From Isoetes taiwanensis (lineage: Eukaryota; Streptophyta; Lycopodiopsida; Isoetales; Isoetaceae), in assembly GCA_021234155.1 (NCBI GenBank), contig JAJEKV010000067.1, positions 2,106,755 through 2,170,754 on the forward strand: a stretch of 64,000 bases of DNA, written 5' to 3'. Under the pieces are notes generated by a model that worked only from the letters and a program-made list of their open reading frames with translations, did not search any database and was not told where the DNA came from. This document shows, piece after piece, positions 1-11,355 of this stretch. Position 1 is the first letter of the stretch. Each line of letters begins with the position of its first letter. Both the position numbers and the translations under genes were made by a program.

Positions 1-67
1 ATGATGTTCACTCTCGCTCCTCCATCAATGGGCACTTTGGGAATGGTGTGCCCCTTTACTTCTAGAG

Positions 68-595
68 TTAGCACGGGAGTTTGCTTATCAATAGGTTCAA
101 ACGGGCTCTTTTTACAGCTTCATCCAAAGTTTCGGGTGAGTCTAATTCGAGTTGTTGCTTAATTTTTCCTGGAAATCCATCAATAAGCCAAGATATGATA
201 TCTTCTTCACGAGGTTTATATTCTAATTGGCTTGCTAATTCAGACACTCTAATAGCAAAGCTTTTTGGAGTTTCCCAAGGTCTAATCTGTATGGTTTTTA
301 ATTCCTCCTTTAACTCTCGAGAGGTTGGAGTTGGTTGAAATGTTTTAAAAAATAACTCTTTAATCTCTACCCATGTTTTTACTGTATCAATGTTACGAAT
401 CAACCAATCTGCTGGTTTTCCCTCTAATGTGGTTGAAAATAGTACAAGCCTCTCGGCATCAGTATCCTGACCATTCATAGTACTAATATTCTCAAATTGT
501 TTGATATGAGTTCTTGGTTGTGTTTCAGCCGCTTTTCCAGCCCCATATTTGGGATATGGAATACTTTTAGAATGAGATGTAGACATTGTGAACAA
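68..595 (-). pseudogene. Retrotransposon gag fragment (Ty3/gypsy type)
   Basis: An open frame of 175 codons reads like the capsid-region gag domain of plant Ty3/gypsy elements (Retrotrans_gag family). It shows a W-containing stretch (GKPADWLIRNIDTVKTWVEI), the region around ELFFKTFQP, and a late helix with IISWLIDGFP. There is no zinc knuckle, protease or RT next to it, so it is a fragment, possibly continuing beyond position 1. Its sequence does not match the gag of the large elements further right, so it belongs to another family. The start at 595 is simply the first in-frame ATG and may not be the original start. Confidence 0.7.
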
Positions 596-1164
596 GGAAT
601 CAATATCTGGAAGAATTTGAGACTGTTTCTCCTGTTTTCACCAACTTCCAAACAGCTGTCCTGGACACTCTCACAATTTTCGGGAATAGGACAATTGCTG
701 ATCTCACACTACAGGATCTTTTGGACGAATCTTGAGCCGTTCACTGTTGGAAATGATCTGCTTACAGTGTTCTTTACAGCTTACACTAAGTATAACTATC
801 TTGGAACTATATAAACAATATATTAAGTTGGCTGTTTTAATCTGGTTCATGGATTCATTTTATAAGGACCATGATTTTTGGACAGTATGCCTAGACTTTT
901 TCAGTATATCCCTTAGGATATACCTTTTGATGTATCTGTTATAGATGCAATATAAACCAAACCTTGCCCTCATAAAAAAAAAATACGTTGAACTCTTTTT
1001 TGCTGCCTTGCTGTCCTCTCCTCTTCTTGCTTCTTTCTTCTCTCTTTCTAACTCTTCTCTACTCAAGAATATCCTTATATCCTTTCATTCACCCATTTAT
1101 GGGGTATTTTAAGAATTAATTAAGTATTACAACTCATTTTAAGTCACAGAGATGCGCAGTAATT
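596..1164. other. Intergenic stretch, no gene recognised
   Basis: AT-rich sequence with short open frames only. A CT-rich tract lies near 1010-1060. I see no conserved motif, LTR terminus or coding signature. Confidence 0.5.
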
Positions 1165-1557
1165 TATCCTGGTAGCACTAATCATCCTATACCCAAATCG
1201 AGTTAGGTTTGGAGTTGGGTTTTGAAATTTTGCAGGCTAGTAAAGGACTCGTAGGAGTACCTTGTGGCCAAATATTAGCTCAGAAAACTTGGTATAACCT
1301 GTTCAAATGATGGTCTGATGAGCATCAAAATTTTTGCTGTGACAAACTCTCCATTACAGAAATTAACTATCTTGGTAGCACTACAAATCGAGTTAAGTTT
1401 GGAGTTGGGTTCTGAAATTTTGCACGCTGGCTAATGACCCATAGGAGTATCTTCTAGCCAAATCTTAACTCAAATTAATATGTGTAACCTGTTCAAATAG
1501 TGATCTGGTACACATCAAAATTTCTGTTGTAACAAACTTTCATTACAGAAATTAATG
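1165..1557. repeat. Two-copy direct tandem repeat, about 195 bp per unit
   Basis: Two diverged units lie head to tail, roughly 1165-1362 and 1363-1557. Both contain a GGTAGCACTA start, an AATCGAGTTA-GTTTGGAGTTGGGTT block, a GAAATTTTGCA block, CATCAAAATTT, and a CATTACAGAAATTAA end. Units differ by scattered substitutions and a short gap. The repeat falls within or downstream of the presumed intron of the neighbouring minus-strand gene fragment. Confidence 0.8.
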
Positions 1558-1701
1558 GCTATATTCTATTCTCCGGCATTGGCGCCAAAACTATGTTAAA
1601 GGTCTGTCACCCCTCTAGCATAGCAAATCATTCTTTTCATGAATTACTCTACCCAGGAACTTGGAATATGGCAACACAAACAGCAGAAATCACAAACATA
1701 C

Positions 1702-2041
1702 CATAGTATCTGCAAGCCATGCATCAAAAGTTTCGTAATCAGTTATTTCCAAGGACTTGGTGGCTGTCATCTCTGCATCCATAAGGAACCTGTAAGAATT
1801 ATTTGTATGCTTCTAAGTGAACAAGAATCAAAGGGAAATCATGGAAGAATTGCACATCGTTGCCTTGTTTGCCTTAGAATATACATTGCAAAAACAAAGC
1901 TAACATAATTGTTAAAATAAAGGATACTTACATGTGAAGGAATGGATGAATACAACTCATCACAAACGAAATGAGAGCCAAAGAATCTTCCATTGATTTC
2001 AATTCATGGATACAAAAGAGAATCATTGAAGAACATGTCAT
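1702..2041 (-). CDS. Two-exon fragment of an unrecognised plant gene
   Basis: On the minus strand an open frame runs from an ATG at 2041 to 1932 and meets a strong splice donor (GTAAGTATCC, 1931-1922). An acceptor (ATTCTTACAG, ending at 1790) then opens an exon at 1789-1702, which ends at another donor (GTATGTTTG). The 110-nt and 88-nt pieces join in phase and give 66 codons without a stop. The second exon reads MDAEMTATKSLEITDYETF and then DAWLADTM, which looks like real coding sequence. The frame stays open upstream of 2041 to a TGA near 2130, so the start is uncertain. I see no next exon below 1700, where the tandem repeat lies. The family is not recognised. It may be a remnant or an exon pair of a longer gene. 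Confidence 0.45.
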
Positions 2042-2349
2042 ACAAAGCTTAAAGCCAGAATCGAATTGCAAGAGAGCTTGTTGTTCCCCAATCCTCACCT
2101 TAAATAGACATCGTGCCCTTAATCCAGATCAGCTAGCCGAACATGCTTCGAGATGTCCGCTCCATGCTCTGTGCTCCTGAATCCTTGTCGACAAGGCTAA
2201 CCGTTTCAACGTGATTAGAATTTTTTTTTTTTCCGAATAATGACAATATTTTTTGGTATCTTTTCATAATGAGAACGATAAACAAACAGTGTTTCTTTTT
2301 TTGTCTTTTTTTCTTAATAATGAAAACTATAGAAATATTTTTGTATTTT

Positions 2350-2606
2350 CAACAATACCCAGGGGGTGCACCTATTGTATAGGGGGTATGCCACCTGTTT
2401 GCAAGGGGTCGGCAAAAACCCCCTTGTATACGCGTTTTAATTTTTTCAAAAACTCCCTTTCCAGCCACATATAAATCGCCCTAAAAACCCCAAAAAGCTA
2501 CCCCTAGGTACGAGTATATGTACGGTTTAAGGGAAAAACAAACCCTTTCGGGTCACTCACGTGGTTTGTACGGCCAAAACTATGTGAACCCCCCTTGCAA
2601 CAATAC
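2350..2606. mobile_element. Mutator-like MITE with 9-bp target duplication
   Basis: The element occupies 2359-2597 (239 bp). It is flanked by perfect 9-bp direct repeats CAACAATAC at 2350-2358 and 2598-2606, the target duplication length typical of Mutator-like elements. Termini are imperfect inverted repeats: CCAGGGGGTGCACC at the left, and CAAGGGGGGTTCAC when the right end is read on the opposite strand. There is no coding capacity. Its end sequences match those of the 949-bp element at 44737-45685, so both are non-autonomous members of one family. Confidence 0.85.
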
Positions 2607-3052
2607 TGGAAATTGACTCAAAATTTATCGTCGTGCTCTCTTATAATGGTCACAATACTCTGATCCTTCATCAGAATTATCTCCTTCGCTGACTTGTACA
2701 CCATCATCTGCAACGGGATCAATAACTGGGTCAACTATATCACATAAACGTGTTAGTTGAGAAGGTAAATTTGAAGGTACAGGGGTGAGACTATGTTGAG
2801 TTTTGGCAGAAAGTGGTCTCTCTCTTCCAGAGACTATAACTTTCTCTAGGAAGCTCGGATTGAAGGGATTTTTCTTTCCATCGCATCGGGAACACTTAAA
2901 TTAGCCAAAAGCACCGATTGACCGACTCTCTAGCATCATAAATTGGGCCAAAAATCCAAATCGGCGTACGTGGGAACCCTCCCCCCAAAGCAACTTTTGA
3001 TTTTAAGTGTCTAATTCCCTATTACGCTGGTTTGACCGCGCGCGGGTTGACA

Positions 3053-3103
3053 TAAAAAAATAAAATAAAATAAAATAAAATAAAATAAAATAAAATAAAA
3101 TAT
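3053..3103. repeat. TAAAA pentanucleotide microsatellite
   Basis: About ten tandem AAAAT/TAAAA units read directly from the sequence, preceded by a short A-run. It lies about 225 bp upstream of the H3-like chimera. Confidence 0.9.
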
Positions 3104-3326
3104 AAAATAACATGAGTTTTAAAGTTTTTTTTTCATTTATGGTTTCTAAGCGTCTCTTTTTGAACCTTGTTCTCTCCAAGCACCGTCCTTCGTCCGCATA
3201 GCCGCTGGAGTAAGTGAACTTCACCATAGCTGCCAGAGTAAACCTTTCCCACCATAGCTGACTCCTGCCTACTGCCTCTGCGCCATCGCTCTCGCCCTTG
3301 CCCAGCACCTAAACCCTTGCAAGGAC

Positions 3327-4395
3327 ATGGCCCGCACCAAAGGAACGAAGAGCTAGTCTTCCTGCAACGTCTTCCAACTCTTTGCTGAACTCGGTTGTCA
3401 CCTCAGCGACACACCAGACGGTCCTGCCAAGATCGAGCTCCTCCTAGAGCAATTAGTTCAGAGGTTCGTGGAGGGATCCCTTATCCTATATTTCACCTCA
3501 CAGAGCGGTTTCTGCTAAAAAATGTTGAAGGGCAAAAATACACTCTCGTGGAGCAAGAAGACCAAGTACTAACTATTGTCCACTATTACTCTCCTAACTT
3601 GACCCCAGATGCTGCCGCAGAAGATGCTCGTCGTGAAGCTGCAAGAGTTATGGCCATGGCACAAGAGGAAGATGCACGGCAGGTTGCAAGCGGAGATCCA
3701 GTTGTTCGAGGGAAAGAATAAGTTTATCTGGGAAGAGGAAGGGACATAACATGAGGGTGCAATTTCACCTTGCTCCTGTAGTATTATGATGAGAAGTCCC
3801 AAAGTTTTATTTGGAAGGACATACGGGCACCTCTTACCCAAGAAGATCTGCAGCCGGTTGAACTTGATATGGCGGCCCGGCCTGAGAGATACCTTGCAGA
3901 GATCCAGAGGCGGACCGAGATATGTCAGCTATGGGAGCAGCACGCAGAGAGAGAGGCGGCATGGTTAGCAGAGAAGCAAGCAAGGAAGGGTGTTGAGAAC
4001 CCGCCAACTGCACCATACAACGGAAGCGGAAACCAACCTTACTCGCTTGGGCCTCAGTATACTCCAAGCGATGGGCGGGATTGCAAAGGAGAAAGGGGAC
4101 ACTTGCCGCGAGACCCTGGTCCAATGGGCCCGGCACCTAGCCACTGGAGGCAAGGCCCTTCCCCTTGTGCCCCACCTCGTTAGAGGAAGCCCCACAGGTA
4201 TAGACCAGGGACAGTTGCCTTGCGAGAGATCAAGAAGTACAAGAAATCGACGGAGCTCTTATTGCAGAAGTTGCCCTTCCAGTGGCTAGTCTGAGAAATT
4301 GCACTGGAGTTCAAGACCGACATACGGCTAAACGCGTGACCATTATGCCAAAGGATTTGGTCTTGGCTCATCGGATTCGCGGGGATTGTATCTAG
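3327..4395 (+). pseudogene. Decayed histone H3-like chimera (H3 tail start, linker, H3 fold)
   Basis: An ATG at 3327 starts MARTKGTKS, matching the first five residues of histone H3, and a stop follows at once. Linker-like coding segments continue in shifting frames: a helical stretch near 3395-3720, then a Glu/Arg-rich stretch with ERYLAEIQRRTEICQLWEQH near 3880-3945. From about 4186 a clear H3 core appears: [20 protein letters not shown], then [13 protein letters not shown], a stop in place of the following Arg, then EIALEFKTDIR. About 90-100 bp covering the end of loop 1 and helix 2 are missing. The C-terminus then resumes in another frame as KRVTIMPKDLVLAHRIRG and ends at TAG 4393-4395. 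It is clearly a pseudogene. It has the same architecture as the ORFs inside the LTR elements at 40.6-41.5 and 59.1-60.2 kb, but is much diverged. A plain processed H3 copy would not explain the long linker. Confidence 0.8.
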
Positions 4396-4676
4396 ATCCA
4401 ACATTTTGTATTCCACTTAAACTCTTGTACATATGTTTTCTTATATTAATATAATGTCTGTATGTTATCTTCTATGTGCATCACTGCTTTGTCTCGCTAA
4501 CTCAAAGCACATACACTAAGCTCGAGTTTAAAAAAAAAATAAAAAATATCATTAAAGTGAAAAAAGGGAATATTCCTTGACAACCAGTTCATTCTTGTAA
4601 AAGCTCCTTCATTTAGGGTTTTATTGTTTCCTTGGCCCTTCCATACGTTTGCTTCTCCCCCTTCCTTCCAGCTGTT

Positions 4677-5117
4677 ATGGATTACGCCAAGTGCCAGCCG
4701 TGGTACCAGGATGGAGAGCACTGGGATTCCCAAGTCCCATTCGAGCTTCTCCACCCCTATTTGCTGCAAAAGGTGGACCTCATTGCAAACATGGAGGATC
4801 ATCCTGATTATGCTGATTTCTTGGAGTTTTATACCCAAGATGTCCCACAATGTGCGCCCTATGGAGACCCTCCCCAACTGTATCTTGATAGAGATATTCT
4901 TATGCAGATGTTGGGCGATGACCGACATGTAGAAGACATCCTCCGCAGCATCTAACGATGGGCAAAGCACGCCCCCATTCTTCATTTCGGTCGTATGCAG
5001 ACCTATTTTGAGGTCCGTTTTGCATTAGCTATTCTTATGGGGTTACCCCATCCGAAAAAGGGAAGATGCATTCCTTCCAATCCCGCTAAGGAGGAGCGGA
5101 TTAGCCATACCGAATAA
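4677..5117 (+). pseudogene. Diverged copy of the element's second ORF (N-terminal part)
   Basis: A frame from ATG 4677 begins MDYAKCQPWYQDGEHW and stays open for 92 codons to a TAA at 4953-4955. The same frame then reads on to a TAA at 5115-5117. Its layout follows the N-terminal part of the 507-codon ORF at 56886-58409: WY near residue 9, F-x-x-L helices, PDYADFLEFYTQ against PYYTDIICQYDQQ, a Pro/Gly stretch, a later ALAILMG against ALAMFMQ, and a final Pro/Arg segment. Identity is low but order and spacing agree. It lies about 280 bp downstream of the H3-like chimera on the same strand, the same gene order as inside the LTR elements. Function unknown; one internal stop marks it as a remnant. 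Confidence 0.55.
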
Positions 5118-5469
5118 GCAAATTTGAAATCTATCTCTTCATTATAGTGAAACAATTTGAGCTTAGTGTGTAAAAGCCCATGTCTAAAGTAGTAGCATTC
5201 CTTATAGCAATTCTTATAATAAATGTGATACTTAAAACAAGGGATTTGAAATGATATGCGTGATGGATGGTTGAAAAAGTTGTCAGGTCGCGATGGTTTG
5301 AGGGTTGATAAGGTGTAGTTTGGAACAAAGGGTGACATATAAACCATTAAAGAAAAGTTACGTGTAGTCAATATCTTTTAAATCAATTATTCTATGTAGA
5401 GGTAAAGAGCATGCAATTTTTAAATAAGTTTCAGAAACATAACATAAGTTGTCTACATGCTTCATAAAA

Positions 5470-7225
5470 AAGAAAACTCCACACGATGCAGCTGTTGGAG
5501 TAATATATTAGTAAGTTTTTTGTGTCATCTAGCCATTCTACCTGTCCCAGAAGATAAATCATGCATATGTAGTGCATTGACATTAATTTAATACCACTGT
5601 GATCACACATTGATAATCCCATGTAACATGCCAGCGTGGCTATATGCAGAAAGCATATTGGTAAAGGTGACATCATCTGGCATCACACCTTCCATCTTCA
5701 TAAGTTGGATGCTTTTAGACATAATATTGCCACACCCATGTTGTGCATATGTGGCACACATAATAACAAGCGGCAGTACAGACTACAATATCCAAATAAA
5801 AGATAATGTCAGAATGGATCTGCTTACCTCTCTCTAGATACGTCCGACTCCAAAGTGCATGCATAAAAAATACTAATGCGTGTGAACCTATTAACCTTCC
5901 AGCTGCATGCGACTAGACAAGGTCAATACCTCTTTATGTCATCTAAAGATAACAGCAGCTGAAATCATCACACTCCACGAAACAACATCCCTACAAGGCA
6001 ATCTCTCAAATATATCTCTTGCAGACTACATTCCCACATTGCCCATATGCAGTAACTATAGAAGTCAGGGAGCCCATATCACGTTGAGGCATTCCATCAA
6101 ATACTCTTTGTGCCTCCTTCACATTCCACATTGGGAGAATGCTGCAATCATGGCATTTCAAGAAACTACGTTCCGCCAAGAAATATTAGCAAATGCTCTT
6201 TGAGCACTATTTGAACTCCCACATTTACCATACAAATTAACAAGAGTGGTACCCATAAACAACATGAGAATCAAATCTTTTGCAAACAATATGATGATGC
6301 AGCTGCTTGCCTTCAACTAAGGCAACTTGGCTGGCACATGCATTCAGAAGCCAATGGAATTTTGTCTGGTTACACGTTCATCCAGCTGCATTTTGTCAAA
6401 ATGTTGAATTGCATGTTCAAAGCGATCGTCACATCGACGTTGCATTTTATTAAATGCGTTTTCCAACTTTCCACACTCAATATACATAGCTATGAGCAGA
6501 GTAACCACCACAATATAATACTCAATTTTATGGCCAATCATTAGGCAAGTTCCTTCCTTCATCCAATACTTTTTCTTCTGCTATGTTTCCAGCATCCAAG
6601 TAATGTGAGCTTGTCAGGTGTTATATTTTCAACTTGCATTTCCTTAAAGAGGAGCCAAAGTTTGTGCAAGCATCCAGAAGACAGAGAAAGGTAACTTATC
6701 TGGCAGTGCTTTGCATATGCACATCAAGGGAAAATTCAAATGCCTCATTGCAATGACTCAATCCAACATATGCTGCAATAATTCTGTTCTAAGAAATTGT
6801 ATTCCTCTCTGGCGTTTTGCAAAACAGGGTCCATGCCTGTTCTAGGCTATTACAATGCGTATAACTAGCGGTCATGGCATTGAAAAGAACAAAGTTTTTC
6901 TCTGGCATTGCATTCAAAGCAAGTTCTGCTTCTTTTAGATTCTTGCGCATGCAATACATGTCTATAGAGGAGTACCTATAATGACATAACTGTCTCTACC
7001 AATATCCTCTGTTTATAAAGGTTCCTGCCTTCAACTAAGGATAAACTGTTTCCAAGAAGGCTGAGGAATGTAACCTTGTCAGGTACACTTCCTTCCAACT
7101 TCATGTCCTGAAACAGCTCTCAAATGTTGTCAGCCTTCTCCACGTTGAGCATATGCATCAACAAAGAATAACCTGTTCATATTGAGTTGGAAAGCATGTC
7201 ATTGTTTCTCATGCATCTACAATAA
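5470..7225 (-). pseudogene. Decayed pentatricopeptide repeat (PPR) gene, PLS/E type
   Basis: Reading the minus strand across frames gives a string of PPR motifs. From the N-terminal side these are: FVDAYAQRGE with LEGSVPDKVTFLSLLG (about 7020-7170); IDMYCMRKNLKEAELALNAM (about 6860-6970); VVVTLLIAMYIECGKLENA (about 6470-6530); a segment like NACASQVALVEGKQLH (about 6290-6350); and MKMEGVMPDDVTFTNMLSAY with SHAGML (about 5630-5720). An E-motif-like HYICMIYLLGQVEWLDDTKN follows at about 5520-5580. Such proteins normally bind organellar RNA in editing or processing. Many frameshifts and stops separate the motifs, so no functional protein can be made. Whether a DYW domain followed cannot be told. 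Confidence 0.85.
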
Positions 7226-10200
7226 GGTACACATGAAAGCATAAATTATGGATTAAAATATTTCACATTTTAAAGCCTTAACATTTTAGCAGATTCAAGC
7301 ATTTCCAAGCTAAGGTCAAGTTCCACATTGCTCCAAAGACAAGTGGCAAACTTATGGCTTAACATACTTACCACATGCTAGAGATTAAAATAAAAATATC
7401 AGAAATTGAGTCTGTTAATGCTACAAGTTCAGGTTTCGTAAACTATAATTTGGGCAGGAAGGTAACATAGACAGACCATGTGCAGCCTTAAAGCGTATTA
7501 AGACATTCTTATTTTAAAATCCATGGCTATAGTTGTTACCTATTGCAGATGTTCCAAAATGATTTGGTCCTTTATAAGGTCCAGTCATATAATATTATAT
7601 TTGACATTGTAAAATATATGACATAGGTGCGCTCTTTGACCTAGATGTAAGGGTGTGGAAACCTCCTGTTATTGAATTGTTTCAGGCTACTTGCAATTTG
7701 TTTTCTAACTCAATATGGGGATGCAGAGCTTTCTAAATTGAAAGCACAATAAAGGAGAAATTTATAAATCAGTGTTGATGGGTAACCATAGCCCATTCTT
7801 TTGTGCACATAAGTTATCTGTATTGGTTTTGTACTGATTGGAGCTCTGCAGGCAGAAAAATGTTTTTATTGACATATGCCCAGTTGAGCAATTAAAAAGT
7901 CTTTCTTCATTTTCCCCCTGCATTGCACTTTTTAGTAGATTTTACAGAATCGGGATAGATTTTGTTTCTCTAAAGCTTCTTGCATGGCAGATAGACAGCA
8001 TGAAAAATGAGCAATTTGAAAGAAAAAGAGACCATCTAAGACAACTAACCTGATGAATATAAGATTCCATTTGATGAAGTAGCTCATATGCTTATAAACC
8101 TGGCTAAACTGGCTCTGTAAGAAGCCTCACTGTAAGAAGCCTTGCAGTATTTTGTATATGAATGAAAACCCCATCACTTTCTTTAGCTTTAACCTGCTCC
8201 TTTTGTTTAAACAAGTATGTTGGCCCAAGCCATCATATGATGATTGCATAGAATGCTACTATTATCAAAAGCTGGTATTTTGTCAGGATCTGCCCCAAAG
8301 CTTCTGCGCTCCATATTCTTGTCATCCAAATGACTATTCTACCTGTTACTACATTTTGTGAGCATTTAATTTTAAAAAACAGGCACTTAGAACTAATCTA
8401 CATAAACCAGAGATGAAGAATTGATACTTGCAGAAGGAAATCATGGGCAGAAAAACCTGAAGATGTGCCTAAAATTCTGAAGTTCTGATAATGCTGAAGA
8501 ACGATAGTGGCACCTTGCTCGCATGGCCAAAACAACTGTACAACTGTTTCTAGATGCCAAAAAGAGTGGCGGCTACTTAGTTTCATAGAAAATGCTATTT
8601 ATCTAATCCGTTGGACCACATTCTAGGGCAGGAAAAAAAACGTCTGCAAAAAAGGGATTGGCAGGTTGAATAAAGGATTGGCATGTCGATTTCTTGGTTT
8701 GATTATTATGTGCATAAGACTTCCATTTTCCAGAAAAATCTGCTTCACTCTGCTGTTGAATTTTCTTGGAGTTACTATTTTTCTGAGCCGTAGATGCATA
8801 AATTAGCATATCCAATGGCCAAGAATAATTTTAGCTTACGTGAACAATCACATGGACAGTCTAGAATTCTACTAATCATTGCAGGGCAGGTTAGGGGAGG
8901 GTGTCCATTGGCTGCGCACTTAAGGGCAAAATTGTAATGGCAGCCACGTCTACATCTCAATGGCTATGCATTCCACATGGCAGCATGCCCAATGAGATAA
9001 CCTATATTACAAGTCCAATAACATGCCAAGTATGCAATCCCACCTCAGGTTATAAGGTGTCAACTTTGGGGGGGTATTGGTACCACCAAGGCTGAGGTGG
9101 CAGCCCCCATAGGATATCAGTCAGCCCATTGAAGGCTGCAAAGACTACAATGCACAAAATTGAAGAAGAAATAACTTTTTTTAGCTGCTCAAATTTGTTA
9201 GAATGCTTGGAAATAACAGCAATATTTAGAATCATCATTGAATATACAAAGTCATCAATGGATTTATTAAAATGATGTACAGTCAAACAACCTACTTAAA
9301 GTGACTGAAACAAAGAACAAATTTGCGGTTGCACATTTTCAAAGTAGACAAACCTTCACTGATACAACTAATTATCATAACTGAATGCAATGACAAGAAA
9401 ATACAATAACAAGAGCACACTCACCATTAGATATTAGATTAGATTGCATCTCCCTCTTGCTCTTTATCAGTATTAATCTCTTCTTCCTCATTTATATGCA
9501 GTCCTCATTTACATCATTCTTGAGGTTTATAAATACTAGCAGTACATGCAGAGTTTTGATGTTGTTGCCTGTACTGTGACTACTGATATTCTATCTTCAG
9601 AGAACACAAATATTGCAATTTAAATTTCAGGCGTAAAAAGGTTAATGCAAGAAATCACAATATCTTATGCACACACGAGAAAAAACTTACAAGAAACTGC
9701 CACGGGTTTTTTGACTGAAGGAATGGCAGAACACAATTTTCACAGCCATATATTTGTAATATTGCTTCTACAAGATCATTAGTAAGAAGATAAGTGCATA
9801 TGGTATGCAGACAACAGCAGCGAGCCTGATCAAACAAGGGTATAAAGGTTATATCTACAGAAGCTGAGTTGTAATACATCTACTTGAGCATTTAAGAATT
9901 CAGATAACCGTGGAGTCGTCCAGCACATAACATTAAGTTCTTATATAGCCTGCATAGCTTTTGTATTCTATCATGCTTCTAATCTTTTGATTTCCTTATT
10001 TTCTTCTTTCTATCTTTCTATATATCATGACACAAGCAAGATTCATGGTCCTATAGATTTTGACAGGGTATCTCACTCTAGCATGGCTTCTTAATTTTAT
10101 AGCCACTTACCTCGTTCTAATCAGATTTAGTTTTGGTACATGTTGTCGAAGACTTTGGCAGAAAATGCAGCTTGAAAATTTGCAAGGAGAAATGGCTTAA

Positions 10201-10800
10201 TGGAGTACACAGTTCATCCTGGTATGGTTAATGTAGTACACAGTTCATACTTTGGCATACCATTTACTCATGCTAACATGTCATTGCAGGACCATGCATA
10301 TCCTGATAACTGTGTAGGATGGGTTGTAGTGAAAGATATAGCTAGAACACATTGTTTAGCGTAGAGGGCAGATATCTTTGTACTGTGAGAGTTGTTCATT
10401 ATGGCGGCTTAGTCAAAATTCTAAGTGAACTTTATCCAGATTACGCTATTTCAGCAAGGGAAAACTGCATACACTGCATACCTCTTTTCTTTTGCCATTA
10501 ATGTGCGACATCTAAAACCTCTCAGATGTGCTGATGAGACAGGTTCCAGTGTTTCTACTATAAGATTTAGTGGTGGAAAACTACAGAGCTAAGCCTGAGG
10601 TCCAATTTGTTGGAAGAAAACACTGAGATAGAATTGATTTACAAATAAAAAATAGGGAAGTTTCAACAAGAAAATATGTGTTCATCGTAACAAAAGTCCA
10701 TAAGAATCAATGACAGACCTAAGCCAAGTCTATAAGAATCAATGGCTGACCTAAAGCACCTCACGTTTGATCCCCAAGAGTGAAAGCAAATTTCAACAAA
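7226..10800. other. AT-rich intergenic stretch
   Basis: I find no supportable gene, RNA or element boundary. Open frames are under 80 codons and do not resemble known families. Parts near 7226-7400 could be further eroded PPR sequence. Confidence 0.4.
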
Positions 10801-10958
10801 TATTTTGAAGGAATCTGCTCAAAACAAATCTGTAAGAAACACCAACCTCAAGAAGCATATATTTCTTGCTGCCAGAATCGTTCTTAAGGATCCCACGCTT
10901 CAATACGATTTTTACAGAATCCATTGTAGGGTTTCTGAAGAAGCTATTCTACAATTTC

Positions 10959-11231
10959 TCAGCTTCCATCCACGACCCAACAAGCCTCCTTCGTCCTTAC
11001 AAGCTCTAGATGTGCAGTAAACTCCAGCCTTCTTTGCTCCCTGAACTGGAGCCTCCCTTCCTCCGAGCATTCAAAATGATACTTCCCTCCATTTTCAAAA
11101 TATTTTGGGGCTTTTTCCACGTCCTCCAAAAGGCTAGCCACGTCCGCCAATGGGAGAGTCCGTAAATGGCTGCCCTCCCCTATAATAGGCTCGTCCTTTC
11201 CTTCAATGGCTTGGAAGCTATAATAGGGCAA
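10959..11231 (-). CDS. Short open frame, possibly a gene fragment
   Basis: Ninety codons from ATG 11231. The composition is protein-like (Leu, Glu, Lys and aromatic residues; for example LPLADVASLLEDVEKAPKYF), with no long low-complexity tract. I do not recognise a family. It lies upstream of, and divergent from, the His/Pro-rich gene, so it could be an exon remnant or a chance frame in that gene's promoter region. Confidence 0.2.
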   Translation of the reverse strand: MPYYSFQAIEGKDEPIIGEGSHLRTLPLADVASLLEDVEKAPKYFENGGKYHFECSEEGRLQFREQRRLEFTAHLELVRTKEACWVVDGS

Positions 11232-11298
11232 AAAAAAAATCTTTACATGGAATGGCCCAAAACAGGAAAAAACCTTCCATAATTGGCATAAAACTGGC

Positions 11299-11306
11299 TA
11301 TATAAG
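11299..11306 (+). promoter_or_regulatory. TATA box of the His/Pro-rich protein gene
   Basis: TATATAAG sits 50 bp upstream of the ATG at 11356. A start of transcription about 30 bp downstream would leave a 5' leader of roughly 20-25 nt. Confidence 0.6.
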
Positions 11307-11355
11307 TTGATGTAAGAGAATGTTGTTTGCAGTGAAGTAGCCTAACAAAGCAATA

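Noticed and set aside
4497-4985. 162-codon minus-strand ORF
   Set aside because: Opposite strand of the second-ORF-like frame at 4677; no family resemblance.
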